Shown here piece after piece: positions 28,833 to 37,258 of a stretch of DNA of 64,000 bases. Made by a program: the position numbers and the translations under genes. This DNA comes from UPXZ01 sp049840795 (GTDB taxonomy: Bacteria > Bacteroidota > Bacteroidia > Bacteroidales > Paludibacteraceae), in NCBI GenBank assembly GCA_049840795.1, contig JASGJK010000009.1, forward strand, positions 236,240 to 300,239, read 5' to 3'. Every line of letters begins with the position of its first letter. Position 1 is the stretch's first letter. The notes below the pieces were generated by a model. That model did no database searches. It saw only the letters and a program-made list of their open reading frames with translations, and had not been told where the DNA came from.

Positions 28833-29771
28833 TTAGAGTTCTACAACAAACTCTTTCAGGCTTGTATCAAGCATTGATTTAGGTACCGATTTTCTGATAG
28901 CCTCAATAATAATGTCCATCATTTTCTTCCTGACATACTCTTTACTTACAATCAACGACACTTCTCTAACGGCTGTCATATTTTTAAAGTCTCGTAAATT
29001 ATCCTGCCTTTCTTCGCTCAATCCCATCGCAAACATTTCAGGGATTACGGTCAGCCCTTTATTATAATCAACAATATGAATTAGCGTTTCAATATTCCCC
29101 GCTTCATATTTTACTTTTATGTTCTCTTCGCCTGATTTTTTCTTACGCGAACACAGTTGTTCTACCTGCCCTCTCAAACAATGTATATTTTCCAACAACC
29201 ACACTTTGTCAATATCAACTTGTTCCAAATCAATCTCTTTACACTTGTAAATATCTTCTTTGGAAACATACGCATAAAATTTTTCGTAATAAATAGGATA
29301 TTCGTCAATGTACGGATGACGAATGGGTCCGGCAAGTAAACCGCCATCAAGAGTCCCGGACAGAATTCCTTCAATGATGCGGTCGGTAGTTGTTTCACGC
29401 AGTTTCAGTTCTATTTCGTTACTTTCAGAATGCCATTTTTGAAGCAATTCCGGAACAAGATAAGGAGCAATCGTAGGGATTATACCCAATCTGAAATTCC
29501 CTTTGATGCTTTCACGCTCATTGTCAACTACTTCCTTTATTTGATTGATGTTTTTGAGTGTAATCCGCGCTTGTTCAAGTACCAAACTGCCTATTGACGT
29601 TGGTTCTATCGGATATTTTGTTCTGTCAAAGAGTTTTACATTAAGTTCTTCCTCCAACCTTTGAACCATCATACTCAGTGTTGGTTGTGAGATATTGCAA
29701 TCTTCAGCCGCTTTTACAAAGTGGCGATGGTTGTCGAGCGCCACAATGTACTCTAATTGTTGTATATTCAT
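28833..29771 (-). CDS. oxyR: Hydrogen peroxide-sensing regulator OxyR (LysR family)
   Basis: A 312-residue LysR-type regulator. The N-terminal winged helix-turn-helix is at about residues 1-62 (FVKAAEDCNISQPTLSMMVQRLEEEL). The redox pair is visible as CLRGQVEQLC (Cys198 and Cys207), with the same nine-residue spacing as the sensing cysteines of E. coli OxyR. It activates peroxide defence genes on disulfide formation. The neighbouring divergent ahpC-ahpF pair is its expected target, and a palindrome lies between them. Confidence 0.95.
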   Translation of the reverse strand: MNIQQLEYIVALDNHRHFVKAAEDCNISQPTLSMMVQRLEEELNVKLFDRTKYPIEPTSIGSLVLEQARITLKNINQIKEVVDNERESIKGNFRLGIIPTIAPYLVPELLQKWHSESNEIELKLRETTTDRIIEGILSGTLDGGLLAGPIRHPYIDEYPIYYEKFYAYVSKEDIYKCKEIDLEQVDIDKVWLLENIHCLRGQVEQLCSRKKKSGEENIKVKYEAGNIETLIHIVDYNKGLTVIPEMFAMGLSEERQDNLRDFKNMTAVREVSLIVSKEYVRKKMMDIIIEAIRKSVPKSMLDTSLKEFVVEL

Positions 29772-29793
29772 TTTATAATAGATTTTGTCTATG

Positions 29794-29801
29794 CAAAGAT
29801 A
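29794..29801 (-). promoter_or_regulatory. oxyR promoter -7 box
   Basis: Reverse-strand TATCTTTG, 23 bp upstream of the oxyR start. Its sequence overlaps the left arm of the OxyR operator candidate, which suggests autoregulation. Confidence 0.6.
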
Positions 29802-29820
29802 GAAATAATTATTTTTATCT
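29797..29820. promoter_or_regulatory. Candidate OxyR operator palindrome
   Basis: A 24-bp inverted repeat with 11 of 12 pairs matched. The outer arms are AGATA and TATCT and the centre is AATAATTATT. ATAG and CTAT half-sites fall at the ends, as in known OxyR sites. It sits between the divergent oxyR and ahpC starts, overlapping the oxyR -7 box. Confidence 0.65.
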
Positions 29821-29835
29821 ATAATATTTTTGTTT

Positions 29836-29843
29836 TATTTTTG
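29836..29843 (+). promoter_or_regulatory. ahpC promoter -7 box
   Basis: TATTTTTG fits TAnnTTTG and lies 44 bp upstream of the ahpC ATG. The operator palindrome ends 16 bp upstream, a position suited to activation. Confidence 0.55.
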
Positions 29844-29886
29844 TATCAGAAAATTAAAAACAACTCATTAAAAAATTAAATTTATT

Positions 29887-30453
29887 ATGGAATCAATTAT
29901 TAATTCACAATTACCTGAATTTAGTGTACAAGCTTTTCACAACGGAGTGTTCAAAACGGTTACCAATAAAGACGTATTAGGGAAATGGTCAATTTTCTTC
30001 TTTTACCCTGCTGATTTTACCTTTGTTTGCCCTACCGAATTGGTTGATATGGCTGATAAGTACGATCAATTTCAATCGATGGGTGTTGAGGTTTATTCAG
30101 TAAGTACCGACACTCACTTTACTCACAAGGCCTGGCACGATGCTTCTGAAAGCATCAAAAAAATCAAATATCCGATGCTTGCCGACCATACAGGCACTTT
30201 GAGTCGTGTATTCGGAGTGTTAAACGAAGATGATTTCTTAGCATATCGCGGTACTTTTGTAATCAATCCGGAAGGTCAGGTAAAAGTTGTTGAAATAAAC
30301 GATGGATCTATCGGACGAAATGCGGACGAGTTGCTACGTAAAGTTGAAGCAGCACAGTTTGTTGCATCGCACGAAGGTGAGGTTTGTCCTGCAAAATGGA
30401 AAAAAGGCGGCGAAACACTTAAACCCAGCATCGATTTAGTTGGGAAAATCTAA
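29887..30453 (+). CDS. ahpC: Alkyl hydroperoxide reductase subunit C (typical 2-Cys peroxiredoxin)
   Basis: A 188-residue peroxiredoxin. The peroxidatic cysteine is Cys48 in FTFVCPTELVD and the resolving cysteine is Cys167 in EGEVCPAKW. It reduces hydrogen peroxide and organic peroxides using electrons from AhpF. The length and motifs are those of bacterial AhpC. It diverges from oxyR and precedes ahpF. Confidence 0.96.
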   Translation: MESIINSQLPEFSVQAFHNGVFKTVTNKDVLGKWSIFFFYPADFTFVCPTELVDMADKYDQFQSMGVEVYSVSTDTHFTHKAWHDASESIKKIKYPMLADHTGTLSRVFGVLNEDDFLAYRGTFVINPEGQVKVVEINDGSIGRNADELLRKVEAAQFVASHEGEVCPAKWKKGGETLKPSIDLVGKI

Positions 30454-30797
30454 ATGTCAACATAAACGATGATAAGGGTGTTCGATAGCGAAAGTTTTTT
30501 ACATAAAACTATCCGTTAAAAACGCAAGCAAACTAAGTAGTAGAAAATAATTATTGTAATGTTTTTTCGAGGCTGTTTTTGAGCAAATTTTTTGGGGATT
30601 TTGTCCGAAGATTTAGCGGGCTAAATCAAGGATAAAAGCGTAAAAAGATGCCAAAAAGAGACCGAAAAGCGAAAACAACGCATTTAGATTTAGTTTTTAA
30701 TAATTATAGCGTTAATTGTTTTTTACTACTTAATTTCGGATACAAAATATTAAAGAATACCCTTGCCTTTATTTTATTAAATCAAACTACAACAGGT
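30454..30797 (+). other. ahpC-ahpF intergenic region
   Basis: 344 bp without a supported gene. A short perfect hairpin, GATTTAG/CTAAATC around CGGG (30610-30627), is present without a T run. An open frame continues upstream of ahpF to 30648, but its residues (MPKRDRKAKTTHLDLVF) do not resemble AhpF. The gap may hold a second promoter or an RNA-stability element, allowing ahpC to be expressed above ahpF. Confidence 0.4.
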
Positions 30798-32345
30798 ATG
30801 CTGGAACAAGAATTAAAAAATCAACTAACATCAATCTTTGAAGTGCTGGAATCGGAGTATATTCTTGATATATTTGTCTCTCCAACACACCAGAGCCGCA
30901 GCGAACTACTTGAATTATTGAACGATGTAGCGGCATGTTCCGAAAAAATCAACTGTAGAATAAACGATGGTGCCGAGCTTGAATTTTTACTATTGAAGGA
31001 CGGAATAGCAACTGGAATTAAATTCAGAGGAGTACCTAATGGTCACGAATTTACCTCCTTGCTACTGGCTATTTTAAACAGTGATGGAAAAGGAAAGAAT
31101 ATACCGGACGAAACTGTGATTGCAAAAGTAAAAGCCTTAAAAGGGCTTATTCATCTTACCACTTATGTTTCGCTGACGTGTACTAATTGCCCTGATGTAG
31201 TGCAGGCGTTAAACTTGATGAGTGTGCTTAATCCCAATATCAAACATGAAATGGTTGATGGCGCTATTTATCAGAATGAAGTGAATGCGCTAAAGATTCA
31301 AGGAGTACCTGCTGTGTTTGCAGATGGCAAAATGTTACATTCCGGTCGTGGTGATTTTGGTGAATTGCTTGCCAAGCTCGATGAAAAATACGGATCCGAC
31401 ACCACTCAGCTTGAGACAACCGTTAAAAATTACGATGTTGTCGTTATAGGTGGAGGTCCCGCCGGTTCCTCTGCAGCTATATACTCTGCACGTAAAGGGT
31501 TAAAAGTTGCCATATTAACAGAAAAAATCGGTGGTCAGGTAAAAGAAACGCTTGGTATTGAAAATCTTATTTCAATCCCCAAAACTACCGGTGAAGAATT
31601 AGCGGCAAATCTCAAATCGCATATAAATGATTACGATATTGATTTGTTTGAGCATCGCCAAGTTGAGCAAATAGAGTTTGATGGAAAAAATAAGATACTG
31701 TACGCCGGTACAGAACTTTTTATAGCGCCGGCGATAATTTTAGCTACCGGAGCCAGTTGGCGTAAACTCAATGTGCCCGGCGAAACCGAATATATCGGGC
31801 GTGGTGTTGCTTTTTGTCCACATTGTGATGGACCATTTTACAAAGGAAAACACGTTGCGGTAATAGGCGGTGGCAATTCAGGTATTGAAGCCGCAATTGA
31901 TTTAGCCGGGATTTGCTCAAAAGTAACTGTATTTGAATTTCTTGATGAACTGAAAGCCGACCGAGTATTACAAGAAAAAGCGAAGAGTTTATCTAACGTT
32001 GAAGTATTCCTTTCATCGCAAACCACACAAGTGGTTGGTAACGGAGAGAAAGTGACCGGTTTAAAAGTGAAAAATCGTACATCAGGCGAAGAACATCTCG
32101 TAGCCTTGGACGGTGTTTTTGTACAAATCGGATTAACGTCAAATAGCGCCGTTTTCAAAGAGATTGTAACTACCAATCACGCGGGTGAGATAGAGATAGA
32201 TGCTCGTTGTCGAACAAACATTAACGGAATATACGCTGCCGGTGATGTTACTACTGTACCTTTCAAACAAATCGTTATTGCGATGGGTGAAGGAGCCAAA
32301 GCAGCGCTAAGCGCTTTTGACGATCGAGTGAGAGGAATTATTTAA
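30798..32345 (+). CDS. ahpF: Alkyl hydroperoxide reductase subunit F (NADH:peroxiredoxin oxidoreductase)
   Basis: A 515-residue flavoprotein that passes electrons from NADH to AhpC. I start at MLEQELKNQL, which gives the usual AhpF length. The N-terminal tandem thioredoxin folds carry CTNCPDVV (Cys128/Cys131). The FAD-binding motif is VVVIGGGPAGSSAA. The pyridine-nucleotide-disulfide active site is CPHCDGPF (Cys340/Cys343). The NAD-binding motif is VAVIGGGNSGIEAA, and the C-terminal GIYAAGDVTTVPFKQI closes the FAD site. Confidence 0.96.
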   Translation: MLEQELKNQLTSIFEVLESEYILDIFVSPTHQSRSELLELLNDVAACSEKINCRINDGAELEFLLLKDGIATGIKFRGVPNGHEFTSLLLAILNSDGKGKNIPDETVIAKVKALKGLIHLTTYVSLTCTNCPDVVQALNLMSVLNPNIKHEMVDGAIYQNEVNALKIQGVPAVFADGKMLHSGRGDFGELLAKLDEKYGSDTTQLETTVKNYDVVVIGGGPAGSSAAIYSARKGLKVAILTEKIGGQVKETLGIENLISIPKTTGEELAANLKSHINDYDIDLFEHRQVEQIEFDGKNKILYAGTELFIAPAIILATGASWRKLNVPGETEYIGRGVAFCPHCDGPFYKGKHVAVIGGGNSGIEAAIDLAGICSKVTVFEFLDELKADRVLQEKAKSLSNVEVFLSSQTTQVVGNGEKVTGLKVKNRTSGEEHLVALDGVFVQIGLTSNSAVFKEIVTTNHAGEIEIDARCRTNINGIYAAGDVTTVPFKQIVIAMGEGAKAALSAFDDRVRGII

Positions 32346-32365
32346 CTCGTTTGCAATAAAAACAA

Positions 32366-32406
32366 AAAGAGGTTGACTCCATTTATTAGAGCCAGCCTCT
32401 TTTTTT
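32366..32406 (+). terminator. Terminator after ahpF
   Basis: AGAGGTTGACTC and GAGCCAGCCTCT form a stem with few mismatches, followed by seven T. It also faces the end of the convergent porin gene. Its ends resemble the IS1182-like termini at 5434 and 5983 (GAGGCTG...CAGTCTC plus T run). Confidence 0.75.
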
Positions 32407-32422
32407 CTATGAAAATGTAGGA

Positions 32423-33022
32423 TTAAAAATCATACGTTAAAGCTATTTTCAAACTATTGCCGGTAACAGCTGGATCTGCATCTTTTATACGGTTAAGTAG
32501 TCCAAAATCGTAGCTCGCTCTAATACCAAAACTGTTGTATTTTACGCCGCCACCTACTCCAAGTTGAACATCAAATCTTGAGTATTTTCCAGTATACTCG
32601 TTATCTTTATAAAGGTTATATTTTTCATCGACACCTTTTGCCGAGATTTGATCAGATAGTCCAATGTTGAAATTTGGTCCACCAAAAACGTAAGCTTTAA
32701 TCCCGCTTACTACAGGAAAAGTAGCTGCTAAGCGTACCGGAATATCTATAACATGTTTTGTCTCAGTTACATCTGTGGTTAAGATGGTTTCTTTGTGTGT
32801 TAAATAATTGTAAAGAAGCCCATATTGCAGGCTTATCGGGCCTTGAATGCTCATTTCGTAGGTTGGTCCAACGTGAAAACCTTTGAGAGAATAAGAATCA
32901 TCTCCGGGTTTTACAGTTTCTGTACTAAAACCAGCTTGAACACCAAGTCCATCTTGTGCATTTGCAAAACCAAATGTTAATAATGTAGCTAATGCTACCA
33001 TAGATAATTTAATTGCTTTCAT
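32423..33022 (-). CDS. Porin-family outer-membrane beta-barrel protein
   Basis: A 199-residue protein with a signal peptide (1-22, ending GFANA). The body is made of short amphipathic beta-strands typical of PorT/OmpW-like eight-stranded barrels. It ends in LKIALTYDF, with the C-terminal aromatic used by the BAM machinery. The function beyond membrane structure is not clear. It stands alone, convergent with ahpF. Confidence 0.8.
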   Translation of the reverse strand: MKAIKLSMVALATLLTFGFANAQDGLGVQAGFSTETVKPGDDSYSLKGFHVGPTYEMSIQGPISLQYGLLYNYLTHKETILTTDVTETKHVIDIPVRLAATFPVVSGIKAYVFGGPNFNIGLSDQISAKGVDEKYNLYKDNEYTGKYSRFDVQLGVGGGVKYNSFGIRASYDFGLLNRIKDADPAVTGNSLKIALTYDF

Positions 33023-33714
33023 TTTTTTTGTTTTTAAATAGTTAATACTGAAATTTTATTTTACTTAATCTTTTGTTTTAATTTTAACATTGTTGAGATT
33101 TCAAATTCTATGCCAAAATAACATTCATATTCGCAAATAGTTCAATATCAAAAATCATTCTATATATAATAAAACGTATTTATTCGACATAATAAATTCA
33201 AAAATCACAAGTCTTATAAAAAAGAAATTAAATATGGGAAAATAAAAGATAGAAGTGTTTTGCGTTTTTGTAAAACAAACTGACAATTCATCCGCCTATG
33301 TCAGACATTAATTATTATTCTGTTATGTATAAAATGTAGCTCTCGCTTGATTCTTGACTTCAGAAAATGGTATAATATACAAACTCCTTTTACATCTCAA
33401 ATTATTTTAATATTTGGAGAAATTTTTAGTAATTTGTTGTCCCATTGAATTAACAGGGAATAGAATACGCTTGACGGTTTATACGAATCAAACAAAAAGA
33501 AACTTTCATGCTCGTTCATATTAGAAATATTAAATAACAATAAGTTAAACAAATATTATGTTTTCGTTTTTTTGTAAAAATAGTATTAAAATACAGTTTA
33601 ACAAAATTAAAATGCAGGCAGATTTTGTTTTAACTTTATTTAACCGTTCTTTTTTTACTCAGTGTTACAAACAACGTGTCAAAATCATCATAATACAAAG
33701 AGCAAATCACTTCA
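33023..33714. other. Long A/T-rich intergenic region between divergent genes
   Basis: About 690 bp with no credible gene on either strand. A near-consensus box TAACTTTA lies about 80 bp upstream of the ECF sigma start (around 33632). No strong hairpin, repeat or tRNA was seen. Confidence 0.4.
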
Positions 33715-34254
33715 ATGGATGAACAACGTTTAATTGCGGGATATAAACGTGGGGAATCGTGGGCAAGACGTGAGATATACGAGACTTTTGCTCCTGCGAT
33801 GATGAGTTTGTGTGTCCGCTATGTACGAAACGTTGACACAGCAAAAGATTTACTACAGGATGGATTTGTAAAGGTGTTTTTGTCTGCCGAAAAATATTCA
33901 GAAAAAGGGGCGCTTGGAGGTTGGATACGGCAAATAATAGTGAATACCGCTTTAGAGTATTTGCGGAGGCAAAACATAATAAAGTGGCAGGAGTTGGAAG
34001 AGAATACGGACGAAGCAGACAAAACAGAAAGATTTGATATGCAGAAAATTACCGCAAATGAGTTGATGGAATGTGTCACTTCACTCCCCGAAGTCTATCG
34101 CACTGTTTTTAATTTAGTGTGTATTGAGGGATATTCATACAATGAGATTGCTATACAACTAAATACATCTGAAGGAGTAATACGAACACAGTATCACCGA
34201 GCGCGGCAAAAGCTTCAAAAAATTGTTTGGGAATTGATAACCAAGGATACATAA
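33715..34254 (+). CDS. ECF-type RNA polymerase sigma factor
   Basis: A 179-residue group IV sigma factor. Region 2 appears at about residues 20-85 (DTAKDLLQDGFVKVFLSAEKY, GGWIRQIIVNTALEYLRRQNI). Region 4 appears at about 120-170 (YRTVFNLVCIEGYSYNEIAIQLNTSEGVIRTQYHRARQKL). It directs transcription of a small regulon in response to an envelope or other signal. The two genes that follow on the same strand are the natural candidates for its control and its targets. Confidence 0.92.
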   Translation: MDEQRLIAGYKRGESWARREIYETFAPAMMSLCVRYVRNVDTAKDLLQDGFVKVFLSAEKYSEKGALGGWIRQIIVNTALEYLRRQNIIKWQELEENTDEADKTERFDMQKITANELMECVTSLPEVYRTVFNLVCIEGYSYNEIAIQLNTSEGVIRTQYHRARQKLQKIVWELITKDT

Positions 34255-34315
34255 TTTTCTGTGTATAACGGTGGATGGTAAGCGATAAACGGTGAGTAAA
34301 GACAATGAGTATTAA

Positions 34316-35620
34316 ATGGAAAGTAAAGATAATATACAACATAAAGATATTTTCGGTGAAGTAATAAAAAACAAGCTGGAAAATTATCAAATGCCTTTAG
34401 ATAAAGATATTTGGGAAGGTATTGAAAAGAGAATTACGCCTAAAAAACAACGTTTCATCTCAGGTTGGTATTGGTTGACTGGTGGTGTGGCAGCTTTGTT
34501 GGGATTAGTACTATTATTACATCCACTCAGAAAAAACGAGAATTATTTGACACAAAAAACTGACATAAAAATACAAAACGAACAACATCAACTTATAATA
34601 CAGCCGAGGCACGAAGAGACTTTTACAGTAGAAAAACGTCTGTCAACAAAACAAGCAGTTGAAAAATTAATATCACAAAACAAGCAAAACAAGCAACATA
34701 ATTCAGCAGAAAAAACGCGTGGCGAACAAAACAAATATAATCCTATCGAAACTGAAAACAGTGTAGATATTCAATCAAGTACGGAATTTCAGGCAAAAGA
34801 AGTAAAAGTAGGTACTGCAAATAGCGATTTGCAACATAGAGATAGTATTCCCGCCCAAAAAACTGACCCTAAAATTACTTCTTTGCCGGAAATGCCGGAA
34901 ATTTTGGAAGAAACAGAAGACAAACCTCAAAAAAAACACAACAAATGGCTGATAGCGGCAAACGTAGGAACTTCAGGAAATCTTGCTTTTGGCACATTGG
35001 AGGATGGTTTGTACGCAAACGAACCTTCTGCAAATAATGTGTATGGGAAGAAAATGAATGCAGTGGCAATGAATGCTGACGCATATATGATAGATCCGGA
35101 AGATTTTACAAATCTTCAGCATTTTCCTCCCTTGTCCTTCGGATTTGCCGTTCAAAAAAATATCACGAAAAGTTTGGGCATTAGTAGCGGTTTGGTTTAC
35201 ACGTATCTTCATTCAAATTATTCGTTAGATAACCGATGGCAGCAAGCCAACGCAAGTATGGAACTGCATTATTTAGGAATTCCGCTCAATATTAATATCT
35301 TGATTGCAGACAAAAAACATTGGAACTACTATTTTTCAATAGGTGGAACAATTGAAAAAGGACTTGGTAGTGTGTATAAGCAAACAATTCAAAATAGCGA
35401 CGGTTCAACCACGCATCAAACGAACGTATATTCAAAAATAGACGGAATACAGACATCGGTAAATGCGGCTTTTGGGATCGGTTACAAATTACAGAAGAAT
35501 TGGACATTGTTTTTTGAACCAAAAATAATTTATTATTTTGACAACAATCAACCAATAAGCGCACGCACCGATACACCGTTGAATGTAGGTTTTAACGGCG
35601 GATTGAAAATTGGATTCTAA
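34316..35620 (+). CDS. Membrane-anchored protein with anti-sigma-like N-terminus and barrel-like C-terminus
   Basis: A 434-residue protein. Residues 1-48 are soluble and probably cytoplasmic (DIFGEVIKNKLENYQMPLDKDIWEGIEKRI). One transmembrane helix follows at about 51-69 (WYWLTGGVAALLGLVLLL). Residues 70-200 are low-complexity, Lys/Gln/Glu-rich and probably disordered. Residues about 205-434 are beta-rich (KWLIAANVGTSGNLAFG, LGISSGLVYTYLHSNY, YYFSIGGTIEKGLGSVYK) and end in GLKIGF like an outer-membrane barrel. This layout follows ECF sigma genes in Bacteroidota, but its mechanism is not established. It could link a periplasmic or outer-membrane event to the sigma factor 61 bp upstream; that is inference. 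Confidence 0.75.
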   Translation: MESKDNIQHKDIFGEVIKNKLENYQMPLDKDIWEGIEKRITPKKQRFISGWYWLTGGVAALLGLVLLLHPLRKNENYLTQKTDIKIQNEQHQLIIQPRHEETFTVEKRLSTKQAVEKLISQNKQNKQHNSAEKTRGEQNKYNPIETENSVDIQSSTEFQAKEVKVGTANSDLQHRDSIPAQKTDPKITSLPEMPEILEETEDKPQKKHNKWLIAANVGTSGNLAFGTLEDGLYANEPSANNVYGKKMNAVAMNADAYMIDPEDFTNLQHFPPLSFGFAVQKNITKSLGISSGLVYTYLHSNYSLDNRWQQANASMELHYLGIPLNINILIADKKHWNYYFSIGGTIEKGLGSVYKQTIQNSDGSTTHQTNVYSKIDGIQTSVNAAFGIGYKLQKNWTLFFEPKIIYYFDNNQPISARTDTPLNVGFNGGLKIGF

Positions 35621-35662
35621 AGTTAGGATTAACCGACAAACTCATTTTAGCATAATCGTCAG

Positions 35663-36940
35663 ATGAAAAAGAGTAATTATTTAATCTTGTTGATAGGAAT
35701 TTTCAGCCTTGTGGCTTGCTCCGATAAAATTGAAGATACAATAACTTACACGGTTAACGAGCCTGTATTTATGAGTAAATCGGAGTTTCGTGCTCCCGTG
35801 AAAATATCTACCGAAGCTAAACCTATTTCCAAAGAAGGTAAAATCTGTTTATACAATGGGTTTCTCTATATTTCGGAACCCGAAGTCGGTATTCACATTA
35901 TTGACAATCAAAATCCGGCGAATCCGAAAAATGTAGGTTTTATAAAATTGCTGGGTAATGCTGATTTGGCAATTCAAAACGGAGTACTTTATGCCGATTC
36001 GTATATTGATTTGGTCTGGTTTGATATCTCTGATGCCGCATTACCGAAAGAGTTAGGACGAGCAATCGATGTTTTTCCTTATTCACTTCCTGTAACTGAA
36101 AACACTTACGGCTGCGACTGGGAAAAAATGAATGAGAAGAGTAAAACGGATATTATTGTAGGCTGGATTGTGAGCGAACGAACGACTACTGTAAAGGAAT
36201 CCGGCTCTGTTTGGTGGGGTTGGGGAAGAGTAGAAGATGCAGAATATCTATCGGATGCTGGTGTAAATTCAGGAACTTCGACCGGAGTGAATGGTTCAAT
36301 GTCTCGCTTCGTATTTTACGGTAACTATTTGTATTCTGTATTTAACAATCAAATGAGTATTTTCAATTTTAACGACAAAATACCGGAGAAAGCAGCTCAG
36401 GACGTGTATGTGGGTGGCAATGTAGAAACCATCTTCAGCTATAAGGACAATTTATTTATGGGAACTCCCACCGGTATGTTGATTTACTCTGTGCAAACAC
36501 CTTTGATGCCAACATATCAATCCGCAATATTTCATGCACTCGGTTGCGACCCTGTAGTAGTAGAAAATGACAAAGCATACATCACTGTACATTCCGGGAA
36601 TATGTGCGGACAAGATGAGAATACACTATTTATTGTGGATGTAAGCGACGTTAAACATCCCAAAGAGATTGTTTCTTACAACACTATGAAAAGTCCAAAA
36701 GGGCTTGGAATAGACAACGGGACACTTTTTCTGTGCGATGACGGACTGAAAGTGTACAATGTGTCCAATCTTCAAACGCTCGCAACTAATCAGATAAGCC
36801 ATTTCAAAAATATGGAAGGATATGATGTTATTCCGCACAATAATGTGCTGATAATGATTGCGCAAGATGGAATTTACCAATACGATTATTCTAAATTAAA
36901 CGATATAAAATTACTAAGTAAAATGCCCTTTGTCAAATAA
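35663..36940 (+). CDS. LVIVD-repeat lipoprotein
   Basis: A 425-residue protein with a lipobox (FSLVAC, Cys19). The rest contains LVIVD-type propeller repeats (VGIHIIDNQNPANPKNVG, DLVWFDISDAALPKELG, TLFIVDVSDVKHPKEIV). These blades are found in extracytoplasmic proteins of Bacteroidota, but their ligand is unknown. It lies 42 bp after the membrane-anchored barrel-like gene and ends before a strong terminator, so the three genes from 33715 form one unit. Confidence 0.8.
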   Translation: MKKSNYLILLIGIFSLVACSDKIEDTITYTVNEPVFMSKSEFRAPVKISTEAKPISKEGKICLYNGFLYISEPEVGIHIIDNQNPANPKNVGFIKLLGNADLAIQNGVLYADSYIDLVWFDISDAALPKELGRAIDVFPYSLPVTENTYGCDWEKMNEKSKTDIIVGWIVSERTTTVKESGSVWWGWGRVEDAEYLSDAGVNSGTSTGVNGSMSRFVFYGNYLYSVFNNQMSIFNFNDKIPEKAAQDVYVGGNVETIFSYKDNLFMGTPTGMLIYSVQTPLMPTYQSAIFHALGCDPVVVENDKAYITVHSGNMCGQDENTLFIVDVSDVKHPKEIVSYNTMKSPKGLGIDNGTLFLCDDGLKVYNVSNLQTLATNQISHFKNMEGYDVIPHNNVLIMIAQDGIYQYDYSKLNDIKLLSKMPFVK

Positions 36941-37258
36941 GATGTTCTGTCATTTTCTTTAGTTTTTATAAATTTGCTGTTTTTCTTAAAGAATGAGGGT
37001 GTCGGATAGCGACACCCTCTTTTTTGTGCACTTGATGTAGACAACAATCAATCATTGGTGAGCTGCCTTCAGATTCAAACTGTACCTGTACCTGCATTTG
37101 TAATCTTTTAAAATGATAAAATCGTGTGGAAATATTCGGGAGACTTGGATAAATAGACCTTAAAAAACATAATATTATCGTTTATATAGCGCGAATCACC
37201 GTTGATTTAATCAAGTTTTTTTTGTTTCTTTGCAATAAATATTATTAAATATACAATT
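36941..37258 (+). other. Intergenic region with terminator before sppA
   Basis: No gene seen. It holds the terminator at 36995-37025. TTTCTTTG at about 37225 is an imperfect match to the -7 consensus and may serve sppA. Confidence 0.4.
36995..37025 (+). terminator. Intrinsic terminator after the ECF unit
   Basis: GAGGGTGTCG and CGACACCCTC pair perfectly around a GATAG-type loop and are followed by six T. Confidence 0.9.

Noticed and set aside
30648..30797. N-terminal extension of AhpF
   Set aside because: The 50 extra residues do not resemble AhpF, and the ATG at 30798 gives the normal family length.
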